A stretch of DNA of 64,000 bases from Actinopolymorpha rutila (GTDB lineage: Bacteria > Actinomycetota > Actinomycetes > Propionibacteriales > Actinopolymorphaceae): positions 1-64,000 of the forward strand of contig NZ_JACBZH010000001.1 of NCBI RefSeq assembly GCF_013407855.1. The letters are read 5' to 3'. A program made the position numbers and the translations under genes. Each line of letters starts with the position of its first letter. The stretch's first letter is position 1. The notes beneath the pieces are model-generated. The model was given only the letters and a program-made list of their open reading frames with translations, had not been told where the DNA came from and ran no database searches. Positions 63,862 to 64,000 of the stretch are shown piece by piece.

Positions 63862-64000
63862 TGACCCCCTAATGCCTGCCGGTGGGGGCCACGATGTCCG
63901 AACGCGGGTCATCCGTTATCGGGCGTTCGAGCGTTTCTCCACGATGCGGGAGACCAGCCGTGTCAGCTACTCGCCGAGTATCCAAACATGTACGAAGCGG

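Noticed and set aside
36478..63862. Classification of the T4SS-like locus as an integrative conjugative element
   Set aside because: No integrase, relaxase, excisionase, attachment repeats or flanking tRNA were seen, and composition looks like the rest of the window; the element could still extend beyond base 64000.

Overview
The window is high-GC DNA with dense gene packing, frequent GTG starts and ATGA/GTGA gene overlaps. Together with a DnaE2 polymerase, a complete ESX/type VII secretion (T7SS) core and NarL-type two-component genes, this points to the chromosome of an actinomycete. A Propionibacteriales-type genome such as Actinopolymorpha or Kribbella is a guess and not demonstrated. No tRNA, rRNA, CRISPR array, integrase, transposase or relaxase was seen.

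Layout. 1-9.7 kb: the 3' part of dnaE2, a HAD hydrolase, a PTH2-family protein, a PIG-L deacetylase, an unusual radical SAM gene coupled to an unknown gene, a decayed NmrA-like pseudogene, two cell-envelope glycosyltransferases and an RsbW-like kinase. 9.9-22.2 kb: a compact T7SS locus (mycP, eccC, eccD, an unknown gene, eccE, eccB and two WXG100 genes), built of several divergent and convergent units with repeat-rich control regions between them. 22.2-29.0 kb: a zinc-ribbon membrane protein, nitronate monooxygenase, an AAA ATPase, a YtrA-type GntR operon and an MFS transporter. 28.8-36.2 kb: an exopolysaccharide or glycan locus (O-antigen ligase-like, beta-helix protein, GT4, flippase, WecG/TagA glycosyltransferase, acyltransferase).

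36.5-47.4 kb and 57.8-63.9 kb: the two halves of a conjugation-like type IV secretion (T4SS) apparatus. The right half reads, on the minus strand, TcpC/VirB8-like, small two-TM pilin-like (VirB2 size), TcpE/VirB3-like, VirB4/TraC ATPase. The left half holds a TrbL/VirB6-like channel and a NERD-like protein on the minus strand, facing a plus-strand set: a second NTF2/VirB8-like protein, a three-part cell-wall hydrolase, a tail-anchored protein, a ParA-like ATPase with a 500-residue disordered head, and a lidless Hsp70. A block of plus-strand genes at 47.8-57.7 kb (a frameshifted membrane protein, a hydrolase, a NarL-type two-component system and an oligopeptide ABC transporter) lies between the halves. 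Both halves carry the same 15-bp sequence (TGGACGCCTATCGTG) upstream. With no relaxase or coupling protein in view, this looks more like a fixed chromosomal secretion or uptake machine than a mobile element, and it is the best candidate in the window for an undescribed system.

How genes work together: the Ecc proteins and mycosin would export the WXG100 pair. The 28.8-36.2 kb genes would assemble, flip, polymerise and decorate a surface glycan. The VirB-like proteins would form an envelope-spanning channel opened through the wall by the lytic-domain/M23 protein. The dipeptide transporter, possibly under its neighbouring two-component system, would import peptides.
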